64,000 bases of DNA from Vibrio hyugaensis (GCF_002906655.1 NZ_CP025795.1:1612001-1676000); one strand, 5' to 3'. Counted from the stretch's first letter, positions 18,001 through 25,310 are shown. Made by a program: numbers and translations. The notes: generated by a model from the letters alone, not told the origin.

Positions 18001-18688
18001 TAGAAACGTTAAAAATTGCAGAGGCTTGGAAAACCTGGCCATTAGCAGAGCCTGATGCTGTGATTACAACCTCACCTACTGCTCGCGCTGTCACTTGACC
18101 TTTTGTACCAGCACTATTGCTGACCGTCGCAATGTTTGTATCGCTACTCTGCCAGCTAATTGCACTATCTTGGGTAACGTCTAATACTTGATTGTTAGAT
18201 AAAATCACCTCTGCACGGTATTGTTGTTCAAACCCTACCGGGAGTGTATTAATCACAGGTTCAACGATCAATTCGGTGACTACCGCATCTGTGACACTTA
18301 ATATCGCTGAGGCTTCAAACGTTCTTCCGTTTGCAGACCCAGAAGCAATTATTGTAACCACACCCTCTTGCCCAGCGGTCACCAAGCCTTTGGTATTATC
18401 GCTATTACTGATCGTTGCTATATTGGCATCACTGGTATTCCATGTAATCGCTTCATCTTGTGTCACCTCAATCACTTGGCCACTATCTAACGTTGCGTAA
18501 GCTTGCATCTGTTGAGAAAAACCTATAGGGACAGACGATTGCCTAGGTTCAACATTCAACTCAATGATCGGATCAACAGGTGACGTCGGGGTATCCAAAA
18601 GTCCACTATCACCATTATTACAACCGACCAGTAATAAGGTACATAGTGAAAGGATGGATAGGATTAATGTATTCATCATATTTTTCAC
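15044..18688 (-). CDS. Large lipoprotein with about 11 bacterial Ig-like (Big_2) repeats
   Basis: The 1214-residue protein has a lipobox LVGC (Cys23), so it should be anchored by lipid rather than secreted. About eleven repeats of roughly 96 residues follow. Each starts with a (V/L)xPxxxxLPxG block and contains a DxTQD(S/T)AIxW, a SSDxNIAxxS and an ASGxANGQxFxASA block, which is the Big_2/invasin-type Ig fold. Repeats 2-3 and 4-5 are almost identical. The last 150 residues are a different, cysteine-containing domain. Big domains usually form stalks of adhesins and intimin/invasin-like proteins. The OmpA-like gene starts upstream on the same strand, 18 bp away, so the pair is probably one operon inside the transposon. 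Confidence 0.88.
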   Translation of the reverse strand: MKNMMNTLILSILSLCTLLLVGCNNGDSGLLDTPTSPVDPIIELNVEPRQSSVPIGFSQQMQAYATLDSGQVIEVTQDEAITWNTSDANIATISNSDNTKGLVTAGQEGVVTIIASGSANGRTFEASAILSVTDAVVTELIVEPVINTLPVGFEQQYRAEVILSNNQVLDVTQDSAISWQSSDTNIATVSNSAGTKGQVTARAVGEVVITASGSANGQVFQASAIFNVSNAVVTELNVEPATQSLPVGLEQQYSAKVKLSDNRVLDVTQDSAINWRVSDTNVASLNSNMAEKGLVKALQVGEVIVTASGVANGQDFEASAILSVTDAVVTELIVEPVINTLPVGFEQQYRAEVILSNNQVLDVTQDSAISWQSSDTNIATVSNSAGTKGQVTARAVGEVVITASGSANGQVFQASAIFNVSNAVVTELNVEPATQSLPVGLEQQYSAKVKLSDNRVLDVTQDSAINWRVSDTNVVSVNSNMAEKGLVKALQVGEVIVTASGVANGQDFEASAILSVTDAVVTELIVEPVINTLPVGLEQQYLAQVILSNNQVLDVTQDSAISWSTSDSNIAIVSNNAGTRGLVTALDEGSVTVTVSGSANGQVFNASANLMVTDAVVTQLLVEPSNSALPVGLEQQYIAKVVLSDKQVLDVTQDTAISWQSSDSSIASISNDTGVKGLLEAFNQGVVTITASGIANGQRFDASTTLTVTDATVTALQVIPLNTNLPEGTLDGVAIPVGLSQSYKAVATMSDGSTLEVTNSSALSWSSENSDVAIITSNLPSGNGVAEGLATGFTTISASGEDNGQAFIAYAQLEVTEAVVTNLEISPLDASVPAGLTQQFTAIATLSDDSTLDVTENAALNWSSDNSSVVTINPNTGLATGIATGVATITATGIANEQVFSASVELDVANAIISTLQVSPLDTSIPRGQTQQFVATAVLSDDSEIDVTNNTGLSWVSSAPQVAEIKSGLSESNGIAKGLTIGTTQVTATAMVNGTLYSANANLEVTDKDVSALQIEGAASIPVYNYLGSLTEFYQVIAEYSDGEIIEYPEELEWTIDITTPGLASFDIEAQSITTFPPEDEVAGDVIMTACTSQGVCSSKRVILFTRIIQILEGSVGGTDKSCEDIGYSSITIEAYREIFNSEYRPEGVANWAYRRGTWSYGLVANVYGRIEPYTETYIDKVAYIVTGADIFVTDTYDVLSTSYLPNHLICKID
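17091..18242. repeat. Two tandem 576-bp direct repeats within the Big-domain gene
   Basis: The stretch 17091-17666 recurs at 17667-18242 with very few differences, such as two substitutions near 17256-17266 versus 17832-17842. A third partial copy of the border sequence begins at 18243. The unit equals 192 codons, that is, two Ig-like domains, so it changes stalk length without a frameshift. Confidence 0.9.
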
Positions 18689-18706
18689 TGGTATATACTC
18701 TAAATT

Positions 18707-19756
18707 TTAGTTATTTGATTGATCTTGAGGAGCAACGCTAATTTCAACTCTACGGTTTTGCGCTCTGCCATATTCCGTATCATTCGCCGCTTTAAAGTTT
18801 TTTTCTCCTAGGCCTATAACTTCAATTCTAGAATGACTCACTCCCATCATTTTAAAGTATTCAGCGACCGCTTGAGCTCGTAATTCAGATAAACGTTGGT
18901 TATATACTCTTGTACCAAGGGAGTCAGTAAAGCCTGTGATTTTAATTTTGCTATTTGGAAGGAAGGTGAGCTGTGAAGCATATTTTTTGAGCGCACTATT
19001 GTATTTGAGCTCTGTAGAATCAAAATCAAATAACTGCTCTATTTGGAATACTTGATCCTGAGGTTCAGAAAGAGCATCTTGCGGTTCGTTTTCTTTAAAC
19101 TCTCCTGTTTCAACCGCGCTTTGCGTTGCCACTACAACAGGTATCGCAGGGGAAAAATGATAAGTCAAACCCAATGTTAATGAATGTAAGTCCGCCTGAG
19201 CCGTGCTTGTATTACCCACACCATCAATGAATGAATACTCACCACGTAATGCCCAGTTCTGAGAAAATTGATAGTTCATTCCTAAAGCAGCTAATACATC
19301 CAACCCATGTGTGCTGGCGAAATCGGTACTATCGACCTCTTTATCGATGTCAAAGTATGCGCCTCCAAGTTTGGAATACAAACTAACCTGGTTGGATACG
19401 GGCAAAGTAAAAACCATCGCTATATCTCCCCCCCAAATGTCAACCGAGCTGTTGCTATCCAAATAGTTAGCTTCTAACTGACTGAAAGAATGTAGACCTG
19501 CTTCAAGTGCAAAATAGGCATTGAATTGATAACCTGCGTAAACACCATAACTTAGTACATCATTTGTACAATCACTCTCAGCCAAACCACAAGCATCTTG
19601 GAAATAGCTCCAGCCTAAGCTAGTACCAACATAGATGGAGTTAGCAGTTTGAGAGTAAGCTTCATGCTCTTCACTTATGTATAAGTCGTTGATATCATTA
19701 GCCAGTGAGGTGGGTATATTGATACTCAAAAGAGAACAGAAAGTGATGAATCTCAT
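18707..19756 (-). CDS. OmpA-family outer-membrane protein (beta-barrel plus peptidoglycan-binding domain)
   Basis: The 349-residue protein has a signal peptide and an N-terminal eight-strand-like barrel (about 40-200, starting SIYVGTSLGWSYF and ending LTLGLTYHF). An acidic linker leads to a C-terminal OmpA domain (about 235-345) with the peptidoglycan-binding pattern ITGFTDSLG...NQRLSELRA...GxGE...NRRVEI. The start at 19756 is ATG with a GGGGGA ribosome site; an upstream TTG would add four residues. It may anchor the envelope, or present or stabilise the Big-repeat lipoprotein encoded 18 bp downstream. This partnership is inference from the operon. Confidence 0.9.
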   Translation of the reverse strand: MRFITFCSLLSINIPTSLANDINDLYISEEHEAYSQTANSIYVGTSLGWSYFQDACGLAESDCTNDVLSYGVYAGYQFNAYFALEAGLHSFSQLEANYLDSNSSVDIWGGDIAMVFTLPVSNQVSLYSKLGGAYFDIDKEVDSTDFASTHGLDVLAALGMNYQFSQNWALRGEYSFIDGVGNTSTAQADLHSLTLGLTYHFSPAIPVVVATQSAVETGEFKENEPQDALSEPQDQVFQIEQLFDFDSTELKYNSALKKYASQLTFLPNSKIKITGFTDSLGTRVYNQRLSELRAQAVAEYFKMMGVSHSRIEVIGLGEKNFKAANDTEYGRAQNRRVEISVAPQDQSNN

Positions 19757-19797
19757 TGATTCCCCCAAATAATGTTTACCTTAAGTTTTTAGTATAG

Positions 19798-20040
19798 TTA
19801 TTTTTTTATATAGCAACGTTTACAAGGGGATATTTGTCGTAGCCAAGCGTAGTACGTTTGCTGAGCTTCATCACTAGTTCGACTATTCCAAATGTAAAAG
19901 AAAGACTCTTTAAGTTCGTAAGCCTCTCCCATTTTAGGATAGTTGAGCACCCAACCTGAATAACGTAGGTATTCAGCATCTGTAAGCTCATGCCTTCGCT
20001 TTAACAGTACAAATCTATCCTTTAGCAGTCCACCGTGTTG
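19798..20040 (-). pseudogene. ISL3-family transposase C-terminal remnant
   Basis: The minus strand is open over about 80 codons and encodes LLKRRHELTDAEYLRYSGW, then a stretch with LNYPKMGEAYELKESFFYIW, then a basic end. This strongly resembles the region of ISL3-family (DDE_Tnp_ISL3) transposases that reads LLK...ELT...YL...GW...NYPxLxxAYxLKExF. A stop codon lies just upstream (20041-20043), and no other part of the transposase is present. It is a decayed insertion-sequence relic inside the larger transposon. The family call is from memory of the motif order. Confidence 0.6.
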
Positions 20041-20129
20041 TTATGGTGTCAGTTGGCTACGTATTGCTTTTCTTGCTCGCTCTAACGACTCGTTAGCCAT
20101 TTTGATGGTTAGGATTGAAATTCCTAACC

Positions 20130-20484
20130 ATGAACTGTATTGAGATAGACCTTTCGGAGTTTCGGCATGGAAATAATGCAATTTCAAAAGATGAATTGAG
20201 AGATTATATTAATTTAGGAATAGGCCGTTGGTTTTCCGTGTCGGGGCTTGGGGCTTATGGTCGTAAATTTATGCAACACGAACAAGACGCAGCAAGGCGT
20301 GAAGCGGGACCGTGAACAAGCGCAACGGCTTGCGTTGGAGGAAGCTCAGAGACGCGAGCGTGAATATGAAGACCTTTACGCCAAGGCAAAGAAACTTTCC
20401 GATGAGAAAGTGAGAGAGTATAACGACCTTTGCTCTCAGGTAGAAAAACTTCGGCAGCAAAAAAAATACCTGAGAGATCAATAG
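20130..20484 (+). pseudogene. Frameshifted ORF: N-terminal domain plus coiled coil
   Basis: Frame 1 runs from an ATG at 20130 (MNCIEIDLSEFRHGNN...) to a stop at 20315. A second frame, open up to 20484, continues with a charged heptad-like stretch rich in E, K, R, Q and L (REQAQRLALEEAQ...). Joining them by one base near GCGGGACCG (about 20304-20314) gives one protein of about 118 residues whose second half would be a coiled coil. I infer a broken gene, but programmed frameshifting or two short genes cannot be excluded. No family was recognised. The start codon lies in the 3' arm of a 10-bp inverted repeat (20105-20114 with 20122-20131). Confidence 0.45.
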
Positions 20485-20691
20485 TTCTTTTGCTACGCCT
20501 CCACATCCTGTAAATGGTTCTATATTGTAATCGATCTCTGAAGTGTAAAACCTAGGCTGGTTCAAGGTAAGCGCATCATAAACTGATATGCAAAAGTAAC
20601 CATTTATAAACTGTGGCGGAGTAAAGCATATATCCTCCGCCAAATGTAGCGACTCATTACTACAAATATTTCTCAAAGATTGGGCTATGTA
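20485..20691 (-). other. Unassigned minus-strand open stretch cut off by the IS630 element
   Basis: A minus-strand frame reads through about 65 codons with protein-like composition (for example FTPPQFINGYFC and EPFTGCGGVAKELL). It begins abruptly at the IS630 insertion point and loses sense where it meets the coiled-coil ORF. It may be a gene remnant. The few codons beyond the IS on the other side hit a stop, so no complete gene can be rebuilt. Confidence 0.2.
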
Positions 20692-21792
20692 TATACCGAA
20701 TCAACTTGAAGATGCAGGCTTGAGAACCTGAAAATTATCATTAATTCGAGATGTCAAAGAGCCTGCGATCTCTGGAAGAGTCACAGCAAAAAATTGGTCT
20801 ATTGCCGCCTTGAAGTCCCGTTTTCTTTTGAAATAAACGTTGTTCCTCGACTTCTCATTCATTACTTTCCATAGCCGCTCTATTGGGTTGAGGTTTGGGC
20901 TGTAAGGTGGAAGATAATGCAGTTCAATATTCAAGACAAACGCCGCATCTCTGACTAAGTCACTGCGGTGATATCCCGCTCCATCTAAGATGATATGAAG
21001 CTTATGAACTAACGGATAACTCTCTCTTAACTTACAAAAAAAGCGAACAATCGTTTCACGGTTAATGCTCTCATAATCATGAACAATAGTAGCCCCAATA
21101 TCTGACAAGTTCAGTGCGCCAATAATGTTCAATCGGCTACGATTGCCCGTTGTTTCAATCACTTTATCCTGACCAGTACGTATCCAACCATGAGATATTT
21201 TTGTTGATAAGGTTGGGTGAACAGCGTCGATAAAAACTATCGATTCATCCTTGCCACAGCTTGCCTTTAACGCTTCATAAGCCTCTATAAATGCTTGCTG
21301 TTTTGCTTCATCAAACTTGTGTTGAACGCCTTTTGGTTGCTTGTAGCTAAAACCATTGTGGTGAAGCCATTTGTTCATACCAGAGACAGTGTAATCAAGT
21401 CCAAATATCTCTTTAATGTAGGCGACAATTTGATGAGTGTGAGAATAGGTTTTCTCAGTCAAATGCTCGATTAGCTGCATGGTTTGAATAGCAGAAAGCT
21501 TGCTTTGGCTTGCGCCATTTTCAGGCTTAAGTTTTTCAGAAAGCACGTAGTCACTGAGGTGGCGTGCAACGGTCGATTCATGAATACGAAGAGCTTGTTA
21601 AATCATAGTCTGACTCCAGCCTTCAGAAGCCAGCAAAACAGCTTTAATACGGTCGCAAACTCGACTATCACGTTCAATGTCGTGCATTTGTTCGAGTTGT
21701 AGTTTCTTTTGAGGAGTCAGTGTAATTTTCATGGTTCGTAGCATGATCCTGATTTTACTGAAAATCAAGCATCTTCAATGATCACGGGTATA
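20692..21792 (-). mobile_element. IS630-family insertion sequence
   Basis: The element is bounded by TA dinucleotides and by imperfect 24-base inverted ends that share TATACC and TTGAAGATGC (20692-20715 and 21769-21792). It holds one transposase gene on the minus strand. Removing it joins an open plus-strand frame that reads into the IS50-type transposase fragment, so it inserted into that gene's remains. It is therefore younger than the larger transposon's transposase. Confidence 0.85.
20701..21732 (-). pseudogene. IS630-family transposase with a nonsense codon at position 45
   Basis: The frame starts MKITLTPQKK at 21732 and would encode 343 residues, but codon 45 (21598-21600) is TAA, in the middle of the N-terminal HTH. 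Reading continues in the same frame as HESTVARHL, then a complete DDE part with IVFIDAVHP, IILDGAGYHRS and YLPPYSPNLNPIERLWK, the DD-E motif of the family. A shorter start (GTG at 21546) would make 281 residues lacking half the DNA-binding part. I regard it as inactivated by a point mutation. Confidence 0.85.
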
Positions 21793-22099
21793 TGCCTTTG
21801 TTGCTACGCGTTTATTGGCGTTACGCTTCATTAAAGAAGTTGATGAGCTAACGAAAGAAAGTTGTGAAAAGGTTTTAGGCACGAAAGCTTGGAAGCTACT
21901 GTGGTTGAAACTAGAAAGTAAGACGTTACCTAAAGAAGTGCCGGATATAGGCTGGGCGTATAAAAATCTCGCAACATTAGGCGGTTGGAAAGATACCAAG
22001 AGGACGGGCAGAGCTTCAATAAAGGTGCTTTGGGAAGGATGGTTTAAACTGCAAACCATCCTTGAAGGCTACGAACTCGCAATGTCTCTTGATCACTAG
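21793..22099 (+). pseudogene. C-terminal fragment of an IS50/Tn5-type (IS4-family) transposase
   Basis: The frame encodes about 100 residues, including WAYKNLATLGGWKDTKRTG, WEGWFKLQ and EGYELA. These match the C-terminus of Tn5 transposase in order and spacing (LGGFMDSKRTG, LWEGWEALQ). Removing the IS630 element extends the frame upstream through QRLGYVYAF to a stop at 20647-20649, so the N-terminal and catalytic parts are missing. The last codons (MSLDH) lie in the palindromic right end. It supports the assignment of the large element to the IS50 group. Confidence 0.85.
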
Positions 22100-22118
22100 A
22101 CTTGTGATCAAGAGACAG
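22083..22118. repeat. Palindromic right end of the transposon (14-bp arms)
   Basis: TGTCTCTTGATCAC at 22083-22096 is repeated inverted at 22104-22117 around a seven-base loop, so the inside-end-like tip, like the left tip, is doubled head to head. The inner arm also encodes the last residues and stop of the transposase fragment. Confidence 0.92.
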
Positions 22119-22128
22119 CCCAGCTGGG
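22119..22128. repeat. Right copy of the 10-bp target duplication
   Basis: CCCAGCTGGG is identical to 14715-14724. It is followed by AGG and a T-run, the second half of the original palindromic terminator. Confidence 0.92.
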
Positions 22129-22159
22129 AGGTTTTTTATTGCCGAGGATAAATCCTGCT

Positions 22160-22453
22160 TCACATGAGATCACTCATTAACGTTTCGTACTCTTCGTTGG
22201 CTTCATCCACAAGATGAGAGAGTTCTAACGCATCGGTTTTCGCCAAATTAAACTGCCATGGAACCGTATTCTCTTTCCCATATATCCGTGTTTCACCCCC
22301 CTGGTTTTCAAAAGAAAGATCATCAAACTCGGTGGTGTGGTGTTCATGAAGCTCGACAATTTCAACTTCCAATTTACCGACGGGGTTGACTTCAACATGG
22401 GCGTGTAAATCTGGGCTATTCGATAAACAATACTCTCGATGAACTGCAATCAT
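22160..22453 (-). CDS. Small acidic protein of unknown function
   Basis: The 97-residue protein is hydrophilic and acidic, with several histidines and glutamates (LHEHHTTEFDD) and no signal peptide or membrane segment. The ATG at 22453 is preceded by a purine-rich GGAGGCA ribosome site, which argues that the gene is real. It ends 32 bases before the right target duplication, so its terminator was also altered by the transposon. I do not recognise a family. Confidence 0.6.
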   Translation of the reverse strand: MIAVHREYCLSNSPDLHAHVEVNPVGKLEVEIVELHEHHTTEFDDLSFENQGGETRIYGKENTVPWQFNLAKTDALELSHLVDEANEEYETLMSDLM

Positions 22454-22605
22454 GGCTGCCTCCTTGGTCTGCCAACTGACAACTCATCAAACAGTGTAGA
22501 CGAGGCATTTTGAACGTGGGGTGAAATAATAATGAAGATTGATCCTGAATAAAAATTAATCAATTTTAATTCCAAACCGACTATGAGTGTTCGCCCCACT
22601 AACCG

Positions 22606-23472
22606 TCAGTTTTTACATAAAATGACTTCGTCAATGCGCGATTCAATCGCCTTTATTGCTAATGTCACAGCCATCGGCACATGAGCTTGGTAAGGATGTA
22701 ATACATAAATTGGGTTCACCTTTGACGCTTTCGCACCGGGAACCGGTTCAAGAAGCGAGTTCGACTCCAACATAAAATCAGGCAAGATCCCAACACCTAA
22801 CCCCATTTCTAAAAGGCTGGCCACATCAAAGACGGTATTCGCTCGGTGCTTCACTGGATATTGAATTTGACGTTCCAGCTCCTTGGAAGCAAACGCATGG
22901 GCCACAGGTTCAAGTTGCCAATGTTGAGCAATATAAGGCGCACTTTCAAACTCAGTATGCGATCCTCTCACGCGACACAGTACGTCACAAAACTGCCCCA
23001 CTTTGCGCTGCTTAATATTTGAATCGCCAGAAGCCCCTACTCGTACCGCAAGATCGATATCCTGCTGAACAATATCCACATGCTTATCATCACTGATCAA
23101 ATTTAACTGCACATCAGAGTAATCAGCAAAAGCACTCGTTAAAGCAGGCAGCACTATTGAGCGCATTAGTGCATGTGGCGCAGTGACAGTAAGCCTTCCC
23201 GTTGGCACTTGCTTTAACTCTGTGGCTTCTAACCACGCTGCTTCTGCTTGTTTTGTCATTTGCGCGCACTGCTCGTAAAAGCACTCACCCGTCGAGGTCA
23301 GAGTTTGCTTTCTGGTCGTACGTTTGAGTAAGCAAGTATCCAGCTCTTGCTCTAGTTGCTTCAAAGCAGAGCTCAACACTGACTTAGAAAGCTCTAACTT
23401 ATCTGCAGCTTTGGAGATTGAACCACACTCGACAATATGAACGAACAGAGACATTAAACGCAGCTTATTCAT
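22606..23472 (-). CDS. LysR-family transcriptional regulator
   Basis: The 288-residue protein begins MNKLRLMSLFVHIVECGSIS with the HTH helix AADKLELSKSVLSSALKQLE, and the C-terminal part is the usual effector-binding domain. It belongs to the CrgA/AaeR-like branch with the SISKAAxxL start. It is divergent from the NTF2-like gene at 23590, with 117 bases between the starts, which makes that gene a likely target. The effector is unknown. Confidence 0.92.
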   Translation of the reverse strand: MNKLRLMSLFVHIVECGSISKAADKLELSKSVLSSALKQLEQELDTCLLKRTTRKQTLTSTGECFYEQCAQMTKQAEAAWLEATELKQVPTGRLTVTAPHALMRSIVLPALTSAFADYSDVQLNLISDDKHVDIVQQDIDLAVRVGASGDSNIKQRKVGQFCDVLCRVRGSHTEFESAPYIAQHWQLEPVAHAFASKELERQIQYPVKHRANTVFDVASLLEMGLGVGILPDFMLESNSLLEPVPGAKASKVNPIYVLHPYQAHVPMAVTLAIKAIESRIDEVILCKN

Positions 23473-23589
23473 CGCTCTTCCTTATTGTTCTTTTTTACAG
23501 AACATTCAATTCTTATTAATTTGTTTTTCTATCTCAATTCTAACCCTATGATTGCTACATAAACAAACACCAATCACAGGATATTCAGG

Positions 23590-23961
23590 ATGACTCAATC
23601 AGTTTTAAAACGCGCTCAAGCAGGCATCTCAGCATGGCAAATCGCTTTCAATAATCAAGACGCTGCGGGCTGTGCAGCACAATACGCTGAAGATGCAGTT
23701 ATGATTGCAAAACCATTTGGAACATTTGAGGGACGTGAAGCGATCCAAGCATTCTGGCAAAACATCATGGACCAAGGTTTTAACAGCGTGGACTACACCA
23801 ACACTAAGTGGGAAAAAGACAGCGAAAATGGCTGCATCCTTACTTCAGATTGGACGATGAACAAGGCGTTTGGTGTCGTGCATAAAGAGTTATGGGAAAT
23901 TCAAGAAGATGGTTTGTCTCGCCTAACTTACGATGAGTTTGAAGTGCTTGGCGAACGATAA
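23590..23961 (+). CDS. NTF2/SnoaL-like protein (ketosteroid-isomerase fold)
   Basis: The 123-residue protein has the opening helix WQIAFNNQDAAGCAAQYAEDAVMIAKPFGTFEG and the beta-strands expected for the DUF4440/SnoaL-like cone fold. Proteins of this kind are small hydrolases, isomerases or binding proteins; the function of this one is open. It has an AGGATATTCAGG ribosome region, lies divergent from a LysR gene, and has a strong terminator. Confidence 0.88.
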   Translation: MTQSVLKRAQAGISAWQIAFNNQDAAGCAAQYAEDAVMIAKPFGTFEGREAIQAFWQNIMDQGFNSVDYTNTKWEKDSENGCILTSDWTMNKAFGVVHKELWEIQEDGLSRLTYDEFEVLGER

Positions 23962-23981
23962 GCTTTAAGTCTTTCAGAATA

Positions 23982-24013
23982 AAAAATCCCCAAGCCGAAA
24001 CTTGGGGATTTTT
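23982..24013 (+). terminator. Bidirectional terminator after the NTF2-like gene
   Basis: A 13-bp stem (23982-23994 with 24001-24013) carries an A-run on one side and TTTTTGTTTTT on the other. It can end both convergent genes. Confidence 0.92.
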
Positions 24014-24036
24014 GTTTTTCAGTTTACTTAATTAAA

Positions 24037-25173
24037 TTAAGCAAAGATGAAGGTGTATAGGTAACCTGCGCCCATTGCCATCGTTAAGATAACGAATAGG
24101 AAGGCTGCAATCATTTGGTTCTTAAAGATTGATTTCAACAAAATCACTTCTGTAAGACTTGCGCCTGCGCTACCAATGATAAGTGCCATTACTGAACCCA
24201 GTGCCATACCTTTTTGTACTAGTGCCGCACTTAGTGGAATAACTGCCTCTGCACGGATGTACAATGGAATACCAATAATTGCTGCTACTGGAATCGCGTA
24301 CCACTTCGCTTCACCTGCATACTCCGCGATAAGATCCGTTGGGATGAAGCCGTAAATGAATGAACCAATCGCAATACCCATCATTAGGTAAGGGAACACT
24401 TGTTTAAAGTCTTTCCAAGTTGAGTACCAAATACGTACCCAGCGGCTAGGCTCTTTTTCTTCCACGATGGTCGCTGTTGCACTACCGTCTGATGAGCAGC
24501 AAGACACTTCCACTTTAGGCTCTGCTTTTGGCGCGCTATCACCACAACAAGATGTTTTCGCTACCACAGGCGCTGGCTCACTACAGCATGATGTTTTTGC
24601 TGCAACTGGTGCAGGTTCGCCACAAGCGCTGGTACCACAGCTTGATGCAGGTTTCGCTTGTTCTTTTTTCTTGCTTGAATCACCGCAAGATGTACCACAT
24701 GAAGAGGTGCCTGCTGCTTCGTACGCTTCTGGTTTTACGTAACGTTCAAAGCCTAGCTTTTCAAGTACATAACCTGCAACCACAGACACTGTCATCGCGA
24801 TAGCAAAGTAGAATACCGCTACCTTCCAACCAAAGGTCACTACAAACAAACCAATGATTACAGGGTTAAGCAGTGGACTAGCAAATAGGAACACCATCAT
24901 AGGTCCAAAACCTGCTCTTGCACGCAATAGACCTTTCAAGAAAGGAATGGTCGAACACGAACAGAAAGGCGTAATCGAACCTAATAGCGCAGCAATGAAG
25001 TAACCTTTACCCTTTTTTGAGCTCAGGATAGATTGAATTTTTTCTGGCGTTAGAAAATCTTGCAACACACCCACGATGTAGCTAATCGCTAGGAATAGGA
25101 TGATAAGTTCGGTTGCTAGAAACGCAAACATATCAAGCGCTTCCTTAGCCATGGTCATGATTTCTGGATTCAT
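24037..25173 (-). CDS. Metal-efflux permease of the ArsP/DUF318 type (SO_0444-like Cu/Zn exporter)
   Basis: The 378-residue protein has two blocks of membrane helices, each holding the family's key region: PFCSCSTIP near residues 69-77, and RAEAVIPLSAALVQKG in the second half. Between them is a cytosolic linker of about 100 residues with repeated CGxSCG, SCCSEP and SCCGD motifs, which must bind soft metal ions. Family members export arsenicals, copper or zinc. The gene is divergent from an ArsR-family sensor across a palindromic operator, supporting metal- or metalloid-induced efflux. Confidence 0.9.
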   Translation of the reverse strand: MNPEIMTMAKEALDMFAFLATELIILFLAISYIVGVLQDFLTPEKIQSILSSKKGKGYFIAALLGSITPFCSCSTIPFLKGLLRARAGFGPMMVFLFASPLLNPVIIGLFVVTFGWKVAVFYFAIAMTVSVVAGYVLEKLGFERYVKPEAYEAAGTSSCGTSCGDSSKKKEQAKPASSCGTSACGEPAPVAAKTSCCSEPAPVVAKTSCCGDSAPKAEPKVEVSCCSSDGSATATIVEEKEPSRWVRIWYSTWKDFKQVFPYLMMGIAIGSFIYGFIPTDLIAEYAGEAKWYAIPVAAIIGIPLYIRAEAVIPLSAALVQKGMALGSVMALIIGSAGASLTEVILLKSIFKNQMIAAFLFVILTMAMGAGYLYTFIFA

Positions 25174-25284
25174 ATTGATTCTCCTACTGATGTCACATCA
25201 GTAACTGTAAATTTCCTAATGAAGCTGAACTCTTCATTTCTATTTTTCTCGAATTATAGAATTAAAAACCCACGCGTCAACCAT

Positions 25285-25310
25285 TATATTTCGATAAATA
25301 TCGAAATATA
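25285..25310. promoter_or_regulatory. Probable ArsR operator (26-bp inverted repeat)
   Basis: A perfect 11-bp inverted repeat, TATATTTCGAT, with a four-base centre AAAT lies between the permease and arsR-like genes. It has the size and A/T-rich form of ArsR/SmtB operators. A weaker related site, ATCGAAATGTATTTATCG, lies near 25384-25401, close to the arsR-like start. Confidence 0.75.

Larger units (their letters stand above)
14725..22118. mobile_element. 7.4-kb IS50/Tn5-like transposon carrying surface-protein cargo
   Basis: The left tip reads CTGTCTCTTATACACAA, close to the Tn5 outside end and mosaic end. The right tip, read inward, is CTGTCTCTTGATCAC, close to the Tn5 inside end. Perfect 10-bp target duplications flank the tips. 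Inside, in order, are a Big-repeat lipoprotein gene, an OmpA-like gene, an ISL3 transposase remnant, a frameshifted coiled-coil ORF, an IS630 element, and the C-terminal fragment of an IS50-type transposase ending 19 bases before the right tip. The intact duplication shows that the whole 7394-bp unit entered as one piece, or that the interior was exchanged after entry without touching the ends. No complete transposase remains, so movement now would need help in trans. Confidence 0.85.

Noticed and set aside
17091..18242. CRISPR-like regular repeats
   Set aside because: The repeat is coding, 576 bp long and directly abutting, with no spacers; it is a protein-domain duplication.
20047..20103. 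Possible integron attC site near TCTAACGACTCGTTAGCC
   Set aside because: The short inverted GTTA/TAAC pieces lack the spacing and the core sites of a Vibrio attC, and no integrase is nearby.
20269..20506. Minus-strand frames opposite the coiled-coil ORF
   Set aside because: They mirror the charged repeat. Only the part beyond 20485 has protein-like composition, and it is listed separately with low confidence.
24467..24803. Plus-strand frames opposite the permease
   Set aside because: They are reverse readings of its cysteine-rich repeat linker.
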